From positions 7,549,501 through 7,613,500 of the forward strand of contig NC_054758.1 in the NCBI RefSeq assembly GCF_018143015.1: a stretch of 64,000 nt of DNA, written 5' to 3'. Below the pieces are notes generated by a model that was given only the letters and a program-made list of their open reading frames with translations, ran no database searches and had not been told where the DNA came from. Of the stretch, positions 20,351 to 32,800 are shown one piece after another. A program made the position numbers and the translations under genes. How positions within the stretch are numbered: the first letter of the stretch is position 1; every line of letters starts with the position of its first letter. Source of the DNA: Lytechinus variegatus. Its lineage: Eukaryota > Echinodermata > Echinoidea > Temnopleuroida > Toxopneustidae.

Positions 20351-21564
20351 TCACGGCATGGGGGGGGGGCACCAGCAAAAATTTGAGTCACTTAGTGGGC
20401 GCTCGAAGCGCGCTCAGTAGCCAGGTATACTGACCAAATAGAGAAAATTGTGGAAATTTAAATTTTGTAAGGCGTGAACGTACCTGTCTCCCCCCCCCCC
20501 CCCTCCGGGTCGGAAGGACCGCATGCGTGTTTCCAAAATGTCCGTTAAAGCCTTAAAGGAGTACTTTTTCGCGGGACAACTCCGGCCCGCGAATTGTAAA
20601 AAAGGGGTTGTATTTGTATTTTCACCCGAGATTGTCCCTCTCTTTGGACTCCTGAAAAATTACGAAAGGGGGTTATAAAATATTTTGAATAACGTAGAAA
20701 AATTAATCAAATCCCGGGATCAAATTCCTGATAGTTTTGAAAGCTCATTCAGGATTATTTCATTTTAAAATGTAAAGTACGGACATTTTGTTGGAATGAG
20801 AGTTCACCTGAGATAGTGGGTATATACATTGAGCAGTGTTCCTGATTTAGGGGGGTCTCCAAGCCAGAAAGAGCCCGCAAAAATCCCTCGAAAGGGGGTT
20901 CATAAATTTTGGCAGACCTTCGATAGAGCTAGGGTGCTTTCAAAGGGAGGGAACGAGCATAGGCGTAATAACACTGAGTGGGGGGGGGCAGCATGTCTCA
21001 CTAAACAATCAATGCGAGCGCGAAGCACGAGCTGAAATTTTTGTGTCAGTGTCCTATTATTGATCCCCACGTACTGAACAGGGACATTTTTAAGGACGAT
21101 TTTCTTAGGAATTCATAAAGAGCATACATGATTATCTCACCATATTCATGTAATGCGAGCATAACTGCTTGCTGATTAATGTTTAAGAATACACCTAAAC
21201 ACATTTCAAACATTTTTTGGAATCACTGTAGTCCCGAATAATCAGGAATATGATAGGTATCTCACTAATCAAATATTGCAAAAAAATGCTTTTGAAATTA
21301 AAAAGGCGATATTACCCCGGCTACAGCCGGTTATTGTGCGCCATTGAATAGGAAGCTAGATAAATCGGCGCCTCATAAATTAATGCTATATAACCATTCC
21401 TTCTTGGATTATCCTTAAAAATATTACTTTTATTTAATTTGGTTTTACACCTATATTGCATTTCATAACATAATTTAAAATCATTTCTTTTATTGCCCTT
21501 TCGTGATCCTCCAATGAAATGTCAGCCCAGCAAACAATATTAATCAATATTGGCACTTTTTGTA

Positions 21565-22120
21565 CTGATCCATGAAATCGATCGATCGATCAATCAACCA
21601 ATAAATCAATCAATCACTCACCAATCCATCAATCAATCATCTAATCTAAACAGTCAATGAACCAATCATTCACTCAATTTTAATTCATGAATTAATCAAT
21701 CAATCAATCATTCAATTATCAATTAAACAATCACTCATTAAAAAATCAACCAACTCATCAATCAATCATCCAACCGGCAGGGGCCGCGGAACGGTTTTGA
21801 AAGTGGGGGGGGGGGGCTGAGCCAAAAGTGGGGGGGCTGACCATGCTAAAAATCACAACCATATGGTCATTTTTACATTTTTGTACACGGTTTTGGGAAA
21901 AAGTGGGGGCTGAAGCCCCCCCAGCCCCCCCCCCCCGGTTCCGCGGCCCCTGAACCGATCAATCATCCAATCAATCAACTAATCAATCATTCATTCAATC
22001 AATCAATCAATAAAAAAATCAAATAATCAATCAGTCTATCGATCGATTAATCAATCAACTATAACCAATCAATAAATCAATATACAACCGTCAATAAACG
22101 AATGACTGAGGTAATCATGA
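21565..22120 (+). repeat. TCAA/CAAT microsatellite interrupted by an inserted element
   Basis: Degenerate tandem ATCAATCA tetranucleotides cover about 550 bases, with the middle occupied by the element at 21778-21952. Repeat sequence resumes immediately on both sides. Confidence 0.92.
21772..21958. mobile_element. Inverted-repeat element inserted in the TCAA microsatellite
   Basis: The element at 21778-21952 (175 bp) has perfect 15-bp termini CAGGGGCCGCGGAAC and GTTCCGCGGCCCCTG. It is flanked by AACCG copies (21772-21776 and 21953-21957), and one extra G separates the left copy from the terminus. The interior has G-runs and CTGACCATGC, seen again near 12940 and 24190. Confidence 0.8.
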
Positions 22121-23149
22121 ACAATTAACGCCGGAATTCATTTTTTTTTCAATCATTCATTTATCAAACAGTCAAATATGCCTCAGTCTGTATACCAGTA
22201 TACTTAAAAGACAACGTCATAGTCGCTATCGGTGAAAAATAATAATCATAAGGTGAAAACATTTCTTGTGTTCACGATAATCATATTGCATTGCCGGATG
22301 AAACGTAAGATTATAAGGTATAAGAATAAAATTTCGAATCGAGAATTCAATGTTATGATAAGAAAAACAGTTTTATTTGTCATCATAAATCAGATACACG
22401 AATAGGCCTATAAAAATCATAACGGATACATTCGTTATGACAAAAATATGTGCCCCAACTTATTTTTTTAATCTATTTTTAGCATATCAATGACAGGGAT
22501 ATAAGCATTATCGGTGTTGGAGTATTTTTAAAAGCTAAAATAAAGATCAAGTCCAAGGTGTTATTGTCCAAGAAATCACTTATTGTTATTTTCATTATAT
22601 TTTCATTCATATCATTTAGAAATATAATGCGTGCAGGTATTCATCGATTTCATGTCACAATTATTCTGTTTTCTCTTATTCCTCATTTAATTACAAAATT
22701 GTTTGGGGGACGCTTCTAATTTCTCAAAATTAGTGAATAAGTTTGCAACAGACACTTCAGAAGTCAGTGTGGTCTTAATCATCATTGCTATAGGAGCCAT
22801 AATTAGAAGATCTGGAGTGAAACAAAAACAGGACGAAATTTAATTAGTATTCCTCCGTTTTCATCACCATCTCGTCAATTTATCATTACTCTAAAAATAT
22901 ACAGACAGAGTTTTCGCATCCACTGCACAGACACTTTCTGGAACGCAGATAATCTGTTGTCAAAAGCCCTTCATGACAAATCATCCTTTGTCGAAAATAA
23001 GTGAATCAAAATAGCATTGTCGCCCTGGACTCTGGACAAACGACATATTTGATTTCATTTTCCTCAGCTCTGAATCTTAGGATGATCTGCTCACCAATTT
23101 TCGACAAAGACCTTAAATCTGTTTATTGTGATTTGACGGGCATTTTCAA

Positions 23150-23326
23150 TACACTCTGAAAACACGAAGAGCTAATTTAGCTCTTAAAGAGCGTGTATAG
23201 TGACTGCACTTCGGAGTGCTGATTTGCCTATTTGAACGAGAAAAATCAGCACTCCGAAGTGCAGTCACTATCACGCTCTGTAAGAGCTAAATTAGCTCTT
23301 GGTAGCTGTTCGTTTTTTAGAGTGTA
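23150..23326. mobile_element. Mariner-type MITE between TA dinucleotides
   Basis: Termini CACTCTGAAAACACGAAGAGC and GCTGTTCGTTTTTTAGAGTG are inverted and abut TA on each side. The inner arms are strongly paired (AGAGCTAAATTAGCTCT-type and CACTCCGAAGTGCAGTCAC). Confidence 0.75.
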
Positions 23327-23557
23327 GATATACTCTGTTTTAGATCCATCCCGTTGCAATTACGAAAACTCGCTATTGACAATGCACATTGTCGTCATTA
23401 CTATTGGAGCCTTAATTGGAAGATCTGGGGTAGAAGAAAAAGAGAACGAATTTTAATTATTTTTCATTCTTATCAATTAGAAATATCCTTCTTCATCATC
23501 ATCTCGTTTATCATAATCGTCGTCGTCGTCGTCATCCCTCCCGGGGCTATAGTTTCC

Positions 23558-23802
23558 CTAGAACGGACAATCTTGCTGATCAGACCCTATAAACTTCCGT
23601 ACATTGACGCCCCTCGAGGTCAGGAACCGGAGAGCGTCATCGAAGTCCTCCTCGGACATTCTGCGTTGACGGGCGAGAATAAAGTTGATCTGGACGTTGA
23701 TGAAGCCCCAGAGGTACTCGGTGCATCCGTGGAGCATGACGTACTTGTCGTAGTCCACGAAAGCCACAGATAATTCTCCAGGCCCGTTTTCATTTTCGTA
23801 GT
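23558..23802 (-). CDS. Lipocalin exon 2 (C-terminal strands, stop)
   Basis: Acceptor is CTTTGCAG|AC. It encodes YENENGPGELSVAFVDYDK onward to SDQQDCPF and a TAG at 23558-23560. Confidence 0.93.
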
Positions 23803-24864
23803 CTGCAAAGACATAATGCATGGGAGAGAAGAAATATAAATGGTTTGTAGAGAGGGGGTATATGACTGTAAGAAGATTGTACTTTAAATTAAAAATGAGA
23901 TGCTTTATTGAATTGAATTGAATTCCTTTATTAACTTTATTCACTTGACACGAACATTTTGTTTTATCATAATGATAACATATGAAGAACACTACAGTAT
24001 CATTATATAAGTGGAGGCCGGATAAGAGAGGTCGGACTGTATATCATTATACAGCCGAAATACATCACATGCAGGATATAAACATTGCTCCACAAAGTTG
24101 CTTCAAATCAAACCAAATCACAAAGTGTGCATGTGGTCGAACTCAACAAAGAACATTTTATTAACGTGGATGTGGTATGGGGGGGGGGGGGTCTGACCAT
24201 GCAAATGCATGGCCACAATCAGATGATGATTTTAACGTTTTTGTACACGTTTGTTGAAAAAAGATAATGCACACCACCCGTACGTCAATGTTGAAAGGTT
24301 TTATTTTGGTTGAAAAACAAAAGATGGTTTACCGCACACAAACACTCACACACGCGCACCCACCCTCGCACATCGCGCACACACACCAACGTGACACCCA
24401 CTCGAATCTCATTTCTGCAGGTACGGTATATACCCACCCCCTTCCCCTCTCGATATCTTATAAATATCTATCCTTAATTGCACCCAAATTCTCCCTTATT
24501 CCAATTCTTCCCATGAGCCACCCCCCCCTTTTTTTTTTTTTTTTTACTTACATAGCTTTCCTAAGTTTTCAGTCGGCCTTCTAATCGGGATCTTGAACGA
24601 GAAGGCTCTCCCATTGGCGAATCCGGAGTTATTGGCGTAAAGATACTGATCTCCCAAGGTGTAATTGACCGACTGACATCGGATACCCTCTACCCCGTCT
24701 ACGCTTGCATAGTAGAAACGAGCAATTTCGTACCACCGCCCCGCGTAGCGGGTGAAGTTGAATCCGTCGACCGGTGCGATGTCGGGGCATCCGCCGAAAC
24801 CTATGACCTGGGCGGAGGAGTACGCGGCTAAAGTGAAGAGGATGAAGACAGCGAGTGTCCGCAT
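23558..24864 (-). CDS. Secreted lipocalin, apolipoprotein D type, two exons, complete
   Basis: A lipocalin binds small hydrophobic ligands in a beta-barrel outside the cell. The CDS is 24552-24864 joined to 23558-23802, 185 residues, a normal length. Residues 1-18 form a signal peptide (hydrophobic core LAVFILFTLAAYSSA). GGCPDIAPVDGF leads into the lipocalin motif GRWYEI (GRW at 42-44), and the C-terminal half has VAFVDYDKYVMLHGCTEYLW, equivalent to the ApoD VLxxDYxxYxLVYxC strand. Four cysteines (26, 63, the one in HGC and the last in QQDCPF) fit the two ApoD disulfides, and N-x-T/S sites are present (N36, N67). The intron (T|GTAAGT to GCAG|AC) keeps the frame. ApoD versus a more general lipocalin is not decided. 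No neighbouring gene suggests its ligand. Confidence 0.93.
24552..24864 (-). CDS. Lipocalin exon 1 (signal peptide, GxW motif)
   Basis: The ATG is at 24864, the first in frame with the signal peptide. The exon ends after KL plus one base at the donor GTAAGT. It carries C26, the GRW motif and C63. Confidence 0.93.
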
Positions 24865-25444
24865 CGTGATGCAGTGATAGAGACTAGTTTCAAAATGATG
24901 AATTTATTCCCCAAGGAGTAAAACACTCTTTGCTGTCATACGGTATAGGCCTGTAATATTGGGGCGTTACCCTTAACCACTGTTCATACAAGAACTCATA
25001 CACTTTCACACCAATGAGCTTTAAAACAGAAAATGAATAGAAATGTTTGCATTCTTACGTAATCGTTGAAACGAAAGTAAACTCGCCATGTAGGATTCAG
25101 AATGACGTAGCCTATTCTATCTGAGGTTTCTAAGGGGCGAATAAATATACTTAAGCGTTCCTCCACCCAGTATCTCCTTATACAGCAGCATCATATCTTG
25201 TTAGTCTACAGGCACAGACCTTTACTTTTCGCAGTTTGCATGCATAATGCAGAGTCTGAAGTATTGAGACTACCATAGCTGCCTCGATCTTATTGGCACA
25301 GACAGAGAGTTTGGAGTCTAATCTCACTCTAGACAAGGTGTATTATTTGGTTACAGAGTCGCCCCCTTTGAAGCATGTACTGCTAAAACGCCGGTGTTCA
25401 TCTAATATGGGTCCACATCGGTGAGAGGTTAAGTATAGAATATA

Positions 25445-26408
25445 CCAGGTGGGTGCTTCATAAAGCTGTTCGTAAAGTTACGCCCGACTTTGCGCAAGAC
25501 TGGAGCATGTTCTTAGGTCATAAATCAATTATACAGTGCGTCTCAGAAAAAAAAAGAAACCGAGATTTTGCTATGATTTATCATAACTTAATCATGAATA
25601 CAATAGACAAATGACCTACCAATTTAAAGCTTAGAATCTCCTCTTTGACCTGATATTACTTAGATTATTCTTCATTCATGAGTGAGCAAAAACAATATGA
25701 AGAAAGGATACCAAACACTCATTTGGCGCGGGGGGGGGGGGGTCCGAATTTCAAAAAGAAAATCACATGCCTAAGAAGTTCAATATCTGCTCCTAAATTT
25801 GATACAGAAAATTGTCAAGAAGTAAAAAAAGTTATGTTCCCTCGAAGCAATACTTGTATTTCCATAATTTAATTAAATAAACCTTTTTTCACCGGTTTCC
25901 AACAGCCGCTATCGCACGGTAACACAAGACTTAATGCATGGCTGATCGTCAATAAAACGGAGTGTCGAGTGAGTTTTAACGCTAGCCTCTAAACCCTCTT
26001 CATTTTATGAAATTATTGAAATTTAAGTCTTATTTCAAATAACTAGAACTTTGTTATTTCTTGACCATTTTCTGTAATTGCGGTTTCAAATTAAAATTGA
26101 TTTTTTTAATGTGGTTTTCTTTTTGAAACCCAGATACACTGCCCACCAAATGACTTTTTGGTATCACCTCTTCAAATAGTTTTTGCTCACTCATGCGTGA
26201 ATGAGAAATAATCTACCTTATTTCAGATGAAAAAGGAGATTCTAAGCTTTACATAGGTCATTTTTCTATTGTATTTGTGATTAAGTTATGATAAATCTCG
26301 GTTTCGTTTTTGTGGGACCCACTGTATATAGGGATATAGCGCAAGAAAGGTCGTGCGTTAAGTCATTCGTATCTTACAAACAGCTTTATGAAACACCCAT
26401 GCACCTGG
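25445..26408. mobile_element. Short 'CATAAAGCTG' palindromic element split by a mariner-type insertion
   Basis: Outer arms (25445-25533 and 26327-26408) begin CCAGGTGGGTGCTTCATAAA and end GCTTTATGAAACACCC...CACCTGG. Removing the inner element leaves about 170 bp, the same size as the intact relatives at 37417-37563, 37565-37737 and 49749-49913. Confidence 0.75.
25532..26326. mobile_element. Mariner-type non-autonomous element inside the palindrome
   Basis: The 791-bp element (25534-26324) has inverted ends CAGTGCGTCTCAG and GGGACCCACTG and is flanked by TA on both sides. Arms of about 150 bases (GAAACCGAGATTT, CATTCATGAGTGAGCAAAAAC) are complementary. No transposase ORF is present. Confidence 0.72.
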
Positions 26409-27293
26409 CTAGTTTTGACACCGGCGTTTTTTTCTGTTTACTGATCGGAATAATATGTTAGTGTCTCGTTTTATTTTTTTAAATATTTTTTTTCGAATGT
26501 CTTAATTTATAAAATGTAATCTTGATATTTTTAACAGATAGATATGGAAATGGCTATAGACAGATAGATAGACATAGTAATTTGATATAAGAGTAGGCAT
26601 TGTGGATATACGACCCTGCTTTCACAAATAGGCCCTATACGGTATGCCTACAATAATGCTCTAAAAACTCTTATACTTTTTTCCCCCACTTGCCCATCGC
26701 CCCCCCCCCCCTCCCACTTTAAAATCCCGGTGCAGCCACAGACTGAATGTACACAATATTTGTTTCACTGTTGACTTTCAGAGAGGGAGGTTATAAGGAC
26801 AAAACACTTATTGTAGTCATATTAATTCGTGAATTAATGATTGGTATTCTTTGATTGTTTTAATCAATGAAAGAAATGAGGCATAATAATCGAAAAGAAT
26901 AAAACATTGATTGATCATTAAAATTAAAAACAAATCTGAAAATATAAGCACTTTACAGAAATAACAATAATGGGAACAATTAAATGGGCTCTCCAAATAA
27001 CAATAATAGTAAAACGTATTTAATCATTAAGTTGAATTACGATCTTGCTATATAACGCACATAAAGATACATTTCGTTCTTAATTTCTTAACTTGTTCTA
27101 TTATTGCCTCTACCTTCACCGTTGGCCGTTTAGTACAAACAAAAATGTATATACATATTTCGTTAACAATATAAGAACCGAAACAGAAAGCCAGATTGAG
27201 GTAGAGAAGCTCATCAAAATGAGACATAAATCGCAGAAGTTATGAAACCAGCATTATAGGATTACAAACTAGACAACAACGTGATATGAAAAG

Positions 27294-27900
27294 TTAAAAG
27301 ACAAGTCCATCCCAACAAAAACTTGATTTGAATAAAAGAGAAAAATTCAACAAGCTTAACACTGAAAATTTCATCAACTTCGGATGTAAAATAAAAAAAA
27401 CTATGACATATTAAAGTTTCGCTTCATTTCACAAAACAGTTATATGCATATCTCGGTCGGTATGCAAATGATGGAACTGATAACATCACTCACTATTTCT
27501 TTTGTATTTTATTATATGAAATATTTTTATTTTCTCGTCATTGTCATGTGAAATTAAGTTTCATTCCTCCCTGAACACGTGGAATTCCATTATTTTAAAC
27601 ATTTTGTTCTTCAGGCATGGAGGTACTAATCATCAAATTCGTAAAAAATTGAAATGTTGTATAATTCAAAGAATAAAAACAAAAGAAATAGTGAGTGAGG
27701 GACCGACTCTCTTATTTGGATGTAACTGGCTCGTTCATATAACTAGTTTGTTAAAATTATTAAAGCAACACTTTGAAATGTCATAACTTTCTTATTTTAC
27801 AGCATCCGATTTTGATGAAATTTTCAGCATTGTGCTTGTTTAATTTTTCTTTACTGATTCAAATCGAAATTTTTCTGAGGGGGACTTAATTGACCTTTAA
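27294..27900. mobile_element. TTAA-flanked palindromic element, 'GGTGGACTTG' family
   Basis: It is 607 bp from TTAAAAGACAAGTCCATCC to a diverged GGGGGACTTAATTGACCTTTAA end, with the family body ATTCCATTATTTTAAACATT. Confidence 0.72.
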
Positions 27901-29299
27901 CAACTGCTATTTACATTTAGAGAGCTACCAAGTCTCACGCATTGTGCGTGAGACTCACGCATTCAGGGTCCGTCTCACGATCTCACGCATGGCACCCATT
28001 TTTCTCACGCATCGGGACCCGACAGAAAAAAAGAGAAAAAGTAGCATTATGCGCCAGATTACAAAAATAACACGTTTAAACTGTGGGCATATCAATTTGT
28101 TGTGTACAAAAAACGTCCTCTTATAAGGCATAGAAATGGGACGTTTAGACAGTCACTAATATACGCGCCACTGTCTTCGCATCGTGCAGGCAGTCTACGT
28201 GTATAGTGGCGTGGCTGCTACATTGTGGTGCAGGGGTGTTCAATTTACATATCGTGAGCGCACTCAGCTGCGTGTTTTCACTTCTTCTCCTTTCTCTCCT
28301 TTTCTTGTCATTTTCCTCGCATTACTTGTTTTCATAAATTTCCCTCTCACTTTCCTTGTTTTCTCACTCCCTTCAGTTTTGTAACTCTTCTTGATCACTT
28401 GCATTAATTGGCACACCCCCCGGGTCAAAAATGGTACGGTCCTATCCAACATACACTCAAGTCGTCGCTGTACGAATAATGAAAACGTGCAAAATTCTTC
28501 ACGCGCTGCGTTGCCTAGCTATGCGTGTGTACTGTGTACTATACTGTGTACACACAATGCCATCGGCTGAACCCGCCAAACTATAGTGACCAATTATTGC
28601 AAAAGCTTTTGCAAATGTGAAAAGTGACAGAGGTTTTTTTTATCCAATCAAAATCATTCTTAGGTATTCGCAATCTACAGCATTTTCTGCAAAATGTCTT
28701 TTTTTGATAGGGTCTATTGTGACGTATATATTTTTTTACAACAATGTGAAGTCGCACCAAACGTTTCGTTTCCCGCACTTGCCCATTGGCTCATGTACAA
28801 ATGGATTTCCAAAATCATCAAGAAAGGTTCGATCCAAAAACCTTAAAAGTGACAGAACTTAATTTGACTAAAATTAAATGAAAATCATATCATGTTCAAG
28901 GTGAGAATCTGCTCTATTCTATTCTGTTTTGATAGATCACCTTGTTGACGCGTTTGGGAGATATCTTAGCAAATCCCTCAAAAACGGCGTATTTTCTATT
29001 ATTCTCCATAGGGAAATAATTTAACACGCTACGCACTGCAAAAAAGGAGCCCAAACAAATTGATGTGTTTTTTTTTTCAGTTTGGGATGCGGGCCAAACG
29101 TAGCATGTTTGGGCCCGGTATATGGTTTTTATTTTTCAAAGGTTTTTTTAAGACTATAGCCAAACGTGCATTGTTTAGGGTATTTTTCCCCCAAGCTTTT
29201 TTCCCCGGGATTATATTCTGGCAACAATTCGTTTAGGGGACGAAATGTATAAAGCTCGCACAATACTTGCTAAGGGGGTTATTTCGCACACAGAGAAAA

Positions 29300-29435
29300 A
29301 AACGAGAAAAAAATATTTGGGGACAACATAATATGTTGTCCCCAAATATTTTTTTCTCGTTTGAATTTTGAAGTAACACTTTTTTTTAATCCGCGCATAT
29401 TATGCGCGGATTAAAAAAAGTGTTACTTCAAATTT
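29300..29435. repeat. Two adjacent near-perfect palindromes
   Basis: The first (29300-29362) has arms of about 31 bases without mismatch around a single central A at 29331. The second (about 29368-29433) has about 30-base arms around 29400 with one single-base indel. They are separated by only a few bases. Neither resembles a transcription terminator in context. Confidence 0.85.
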
Positions 29436-29671
29436 TTATTTTATTACTTTGTAAGAAGGGTAAATTTTCCTAAATATTTTTTTTAGGGGAGGGGGAGGGG
29501 GGTTAGAGCAAGTGCACCCCGCCCCTAGCTCGACCCCCCCCCCCCCCCCGCTAGAGCTCCATCATGTCCATGCAACCATATGCACGGCAACTACATTTAC
29601 TTATTTTAACACGTGCACAAATAAGCCTAATAATGCAATTTAATTTATTGATGCAAAATTAAAGGTGAACT

Positions 29672-29770
29672 GCCTTGGTCAAGAACCGGGATTCGAACCC
29701 CAGACTTTCATGGTGCAGTCGTGGCCACTCGGCCAAGCCACGGAACCTCGGCCTCGCGCTCGCCGGCTAT
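29672..29770 (-). repeat. tRNA-like sequence just upstream of NDUFB8
   Basis: On the minus strand it reads GTGGCTTGGCCGAGTGGCC (A-box like), then GGGGTTCGAATCCCGGTTC (B-box and T-arm like). It does not fold into an obvious canonical tRNA with acceptor pairing, so it is more likely the head of a tRNA-derived SINE. It ends about 40 bases before the NDUFB8 ATG. Confidence 0.6.
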
Positions 29771-29810
29771 CGATGACGGATATCGATGGTGGATCGATTA
29801 AACTTTCAAA

Positions 29811-29895
29811 ATGGCGCTGGCTCGGTGCGCCCGATGTCTCCGGTTTGATCGGCTGTCATCGGTTCTTACTGTGTCTACTGGGAGATATGCTTCCG
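29811..29895 (+). CDS. NDUFB8: NDUFB8 exon 1 (mitochondrial presequence)
   Basis: The start is ATGGCGCTGGCTCGGTGCGC at 29811, and the exon ends GCTTCCG|GTAACT in phase 1. Joining to exon 2 (GT GAT GTC) gives [12 protein letters not shown]. The 3.1-kb first intron separates it from the conserved body. Confidence 0.9.
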
Positions 29896-32800
29896 GTAAC
29901 TATTTTTCATAAGCTTGTTTTCAATTTCTGGAGTTGAGTGATATTAAAAAAGAGTGAATTCGAATTCAAGCCATGCCATTGTCGCGATGGCCAATTGGGT
30001 CGAGCGCTGAGTTGTCGAGCTGTCTCGGCTAGCGCGGCTGAACGCCTGAAGAAGCCGGCCTGGCACTGCCACTGGCGCTATATCGCGCTACATGGCTGCT
30101 CCGCGGTGCTGCTGGCGATCGCGATCGACTGGCTATGCCAGCCACAGACCAAAATTAAACTTCGGTCTCTGTAGATCCAAGTCATGCCATTTTTTTAACA
30201 CTCACTAATACAGAGGAGAAGAAAAGTTTGTAAAAATGTTTAACCCCCCCAAAAATGTCGAAACATGCACAGTTTCGCACCGCCACCGGCCAAAGTTTGA
30301 GCAAATTTTTCAAAAAGTCCAGAATTCAGAAATTGTACACAAATTAGAGTAGGCCTAGACCCAAACAAGCTTCAGAAGTTCAGTCTGTATTTTGGTTGTT
30401 CTGCTGAACTGCGTTGGTTCACTCACCAATACATGAACGGTGAATGGGGCCGGGGATTGATACTTGATAGTATTAAAATAGTAAAATGTCAGAAATTGTT
30501 TTTAAATTTAAAAATCCCCAGATATGAGTTACGGTTATTCTTGACTCTTGTCCACAAATAAGTTAGTTGTCAAATTGGCAAGCCAAGTCTCTCAGACTCG
30601 GTCACATTTCGAGATCGAGGTCAGTAAACAATAAATATGACCATCGCTTTTCCAACTATTACGAATGGACACAGAGTGTACCCAGTATTTCGGCTTCGAG
30701 ATCAAAGCCATCGTTCAATTTCTCATCGCCTTTGCCATAATTTTGATATGGGTGAAGTTAGCAACCAAATCATTAGAACCTAGCGAACGATCTGCCAGCA
30801 TGCCGCAAGAGAATGTTTTGGTCAGGTCACTAACTTCTGTCCATTATCAACCATTAGGCTACATGTCAACATGCCATGGCAAAGCCAAGCAGAGCAATTA
30901 TGAATGATGTCGTCGAGATCGAACCCAAAATACAGTTATTCCCAATCACAATTTTCGGAAAAGAGGTTGTAGGCCTATATTGAACTTGAAATGCGATTGA
31001 GGGATTTGCTATGACATTTGTGAACAATTTCTGGTGGGAAAATTTACAGGAAGCTTGCCGGTCTGAATCTGTGTTAGCGCCCAGACAGTGGCCAGCTCAG
31101 CTGTTGTTACGCAATTCAAGTCGGTTTAGTTTCCAGTCTTCATTGGGCCAAGTAAAATAAGAAAGTAGTTGATCGTCCTCGCGCGCATCACTTTTGGCCG
31201 CCGCATGAAAATTTTTGCTATTTACTATTTTCTAAAAAAAAAAAAAAAAAAAAAAAAAATTGTGTTGTTTCTCGTCCTCGCCATCTTCCCTTTTTAATTG
31301 CAGCATCAATTTTCTTGTTATTAACTATTTTTATGGCTCCTGAATAACAAAAAAATTCACAAGATTACTCTGGGATCTCTCTTGCAACTTCAAAAACAAT
31401 TGCAAAGTCCGATATCGCCGTAATTGCAAGAAAGAAAAAAATTCTGATTTGTTTTTTTATTGGATTTTGAAGATACCATCATAAATTAGCGAGGAAATAA
31501 AGTTTGCAAACTCGGAAAAGATCGCGGATTTCTTCATTTTTAGTGCATTTTCGGGGACCCCGCTTACTGAATCTGAACTAATCCGTTGCATGCTCTTGAA
31601 ATATGGCGCAGATAAATCAATTCCAATGACGTAATTTGTATTTCTAATGTCAGGAGGCAATGCATCGAATATTCAATGAGGGATTTAATATTCAATATCA
31701 ATTTTAAAAATGAATAAAAATTGAGCAGTAGTATTAAACATTATGTAAACGAACAAGCACCAGAAAACTGCGATGCGAAACCATACCCAGAGCTAAAAAT
31801 GAGATTGGCTCTGGAAAATTGAACAAGACTCCATGACAATAAAAAAGACCCCCCCCCCGGCCCCCCATGCATTTTTTTTTACCCTTACATAAATTAAAAT
31901 GTTTAAATTATTCACTTGACATGAACATTCTGTTTGACAACAATACAGTACCAGTATACATCAGTAATAATACATCAATAGATTTTATTTTCCATACATA
32001 TATAATAATATGTATTTATATATTTCTAATCATTTATTATTACTATTGAGCATACATCGATCACATAATTCGAGCTTGACATGGCCTGACAATCATTTGA
32101 ATAAAAAATAGCCAAAAAATAGTAAATAGTAAGGACCTCCCTCATCACTGATGTCAAAAATTGGACTGAGAAAATGCCTCTGTGTTCTTAAAAAAAATAG
32201 TAAGATAGCAAATAGCAAGGACCTCCCTCATCACCGCTCTCAAAAAACCCGGACAATCAAATACTATCTTTTTTTACTTGGCCTTGTATAGACTTTGATG
32301 GACTGTTTCTTGACAAACGAACAAAAGCTCATTCAACTTCAAGGCATATAGATTTTTTTATTTATTTTTCATTGCTTGAAGTGATTGCTTTTAGTAACTA
32401 TTGTTAATTACAATTAATTAATTGAAATAAATTGTGGAGAGTGTTGCCTTATTATACTAATCACATCAGGCTTTAAAATGAAACCAATATTAAGTCTCTA
32501 GCTCCTTGTATAGCAAAATTATTTACATTTGAAACTGGAAAATAGTGTTCTGCTTCCTAACCCCCCACCCACCCTCACTATTTTACCAATTGGGGTGTCG
32601 TAAATTAAGATGCAGTTGCGCTCATTTTTACAGACATGATAAAGTTCACTTTATATTCAGCTTTGACCCTTTGAAATGATCCCAATTTCTTGACAATATC
32701 TTTTTGTTCAGCTGAGATATCGCATGTTAAACCAAATGAAAATTGAAAAAGCGTAACACCACCACCTTTTTGTGGAGTGAGATCAAGATGCATGGCCATA

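Larger units (their letters stand above)
16271..23557. other. Intergenic region between PLD start and lipocalin end
   Basis: No exon is recognised. It should hold the PLD promoter and non-coding first exon, but I cannot place them. It is dominated by mobile elements (16669-17247, about 17335-17815, 18627-18937, 20102-20350, 21778-21952, 23152-23324) and a TCAA microsatellite. Confidence 0.6.
24865..29810. other. Intergenic region between divergent lipocalin and NDUFB8 genes
   Basis: No exon is recognised. The two genes start away from each other, so both promoters must lie here, but no convincing core promoter was found. Elements include nested insertions at 25445-26408, a TTAA element at 27294-27900, a TCTCACGCA cluster at 27925-28020, paired palindromes at 29300-29435 and a tRNA-like segment at 29672-29770. 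Confidence 0.6.

Noticed and set aside
28184..28400. 66-codon plus-strand ORF with hydrophobic C-terminus
   Set aside because: Low-complexity TTCTCC-rich sequence; no start context or homology.
30665..30907. 80-codon plus-strand ORF with a hydrophobic segment
   Set aside because: It lies in NDUFB8 intron 1 and is not needed for the protein; no recognisable family and an ordinary length for chance.
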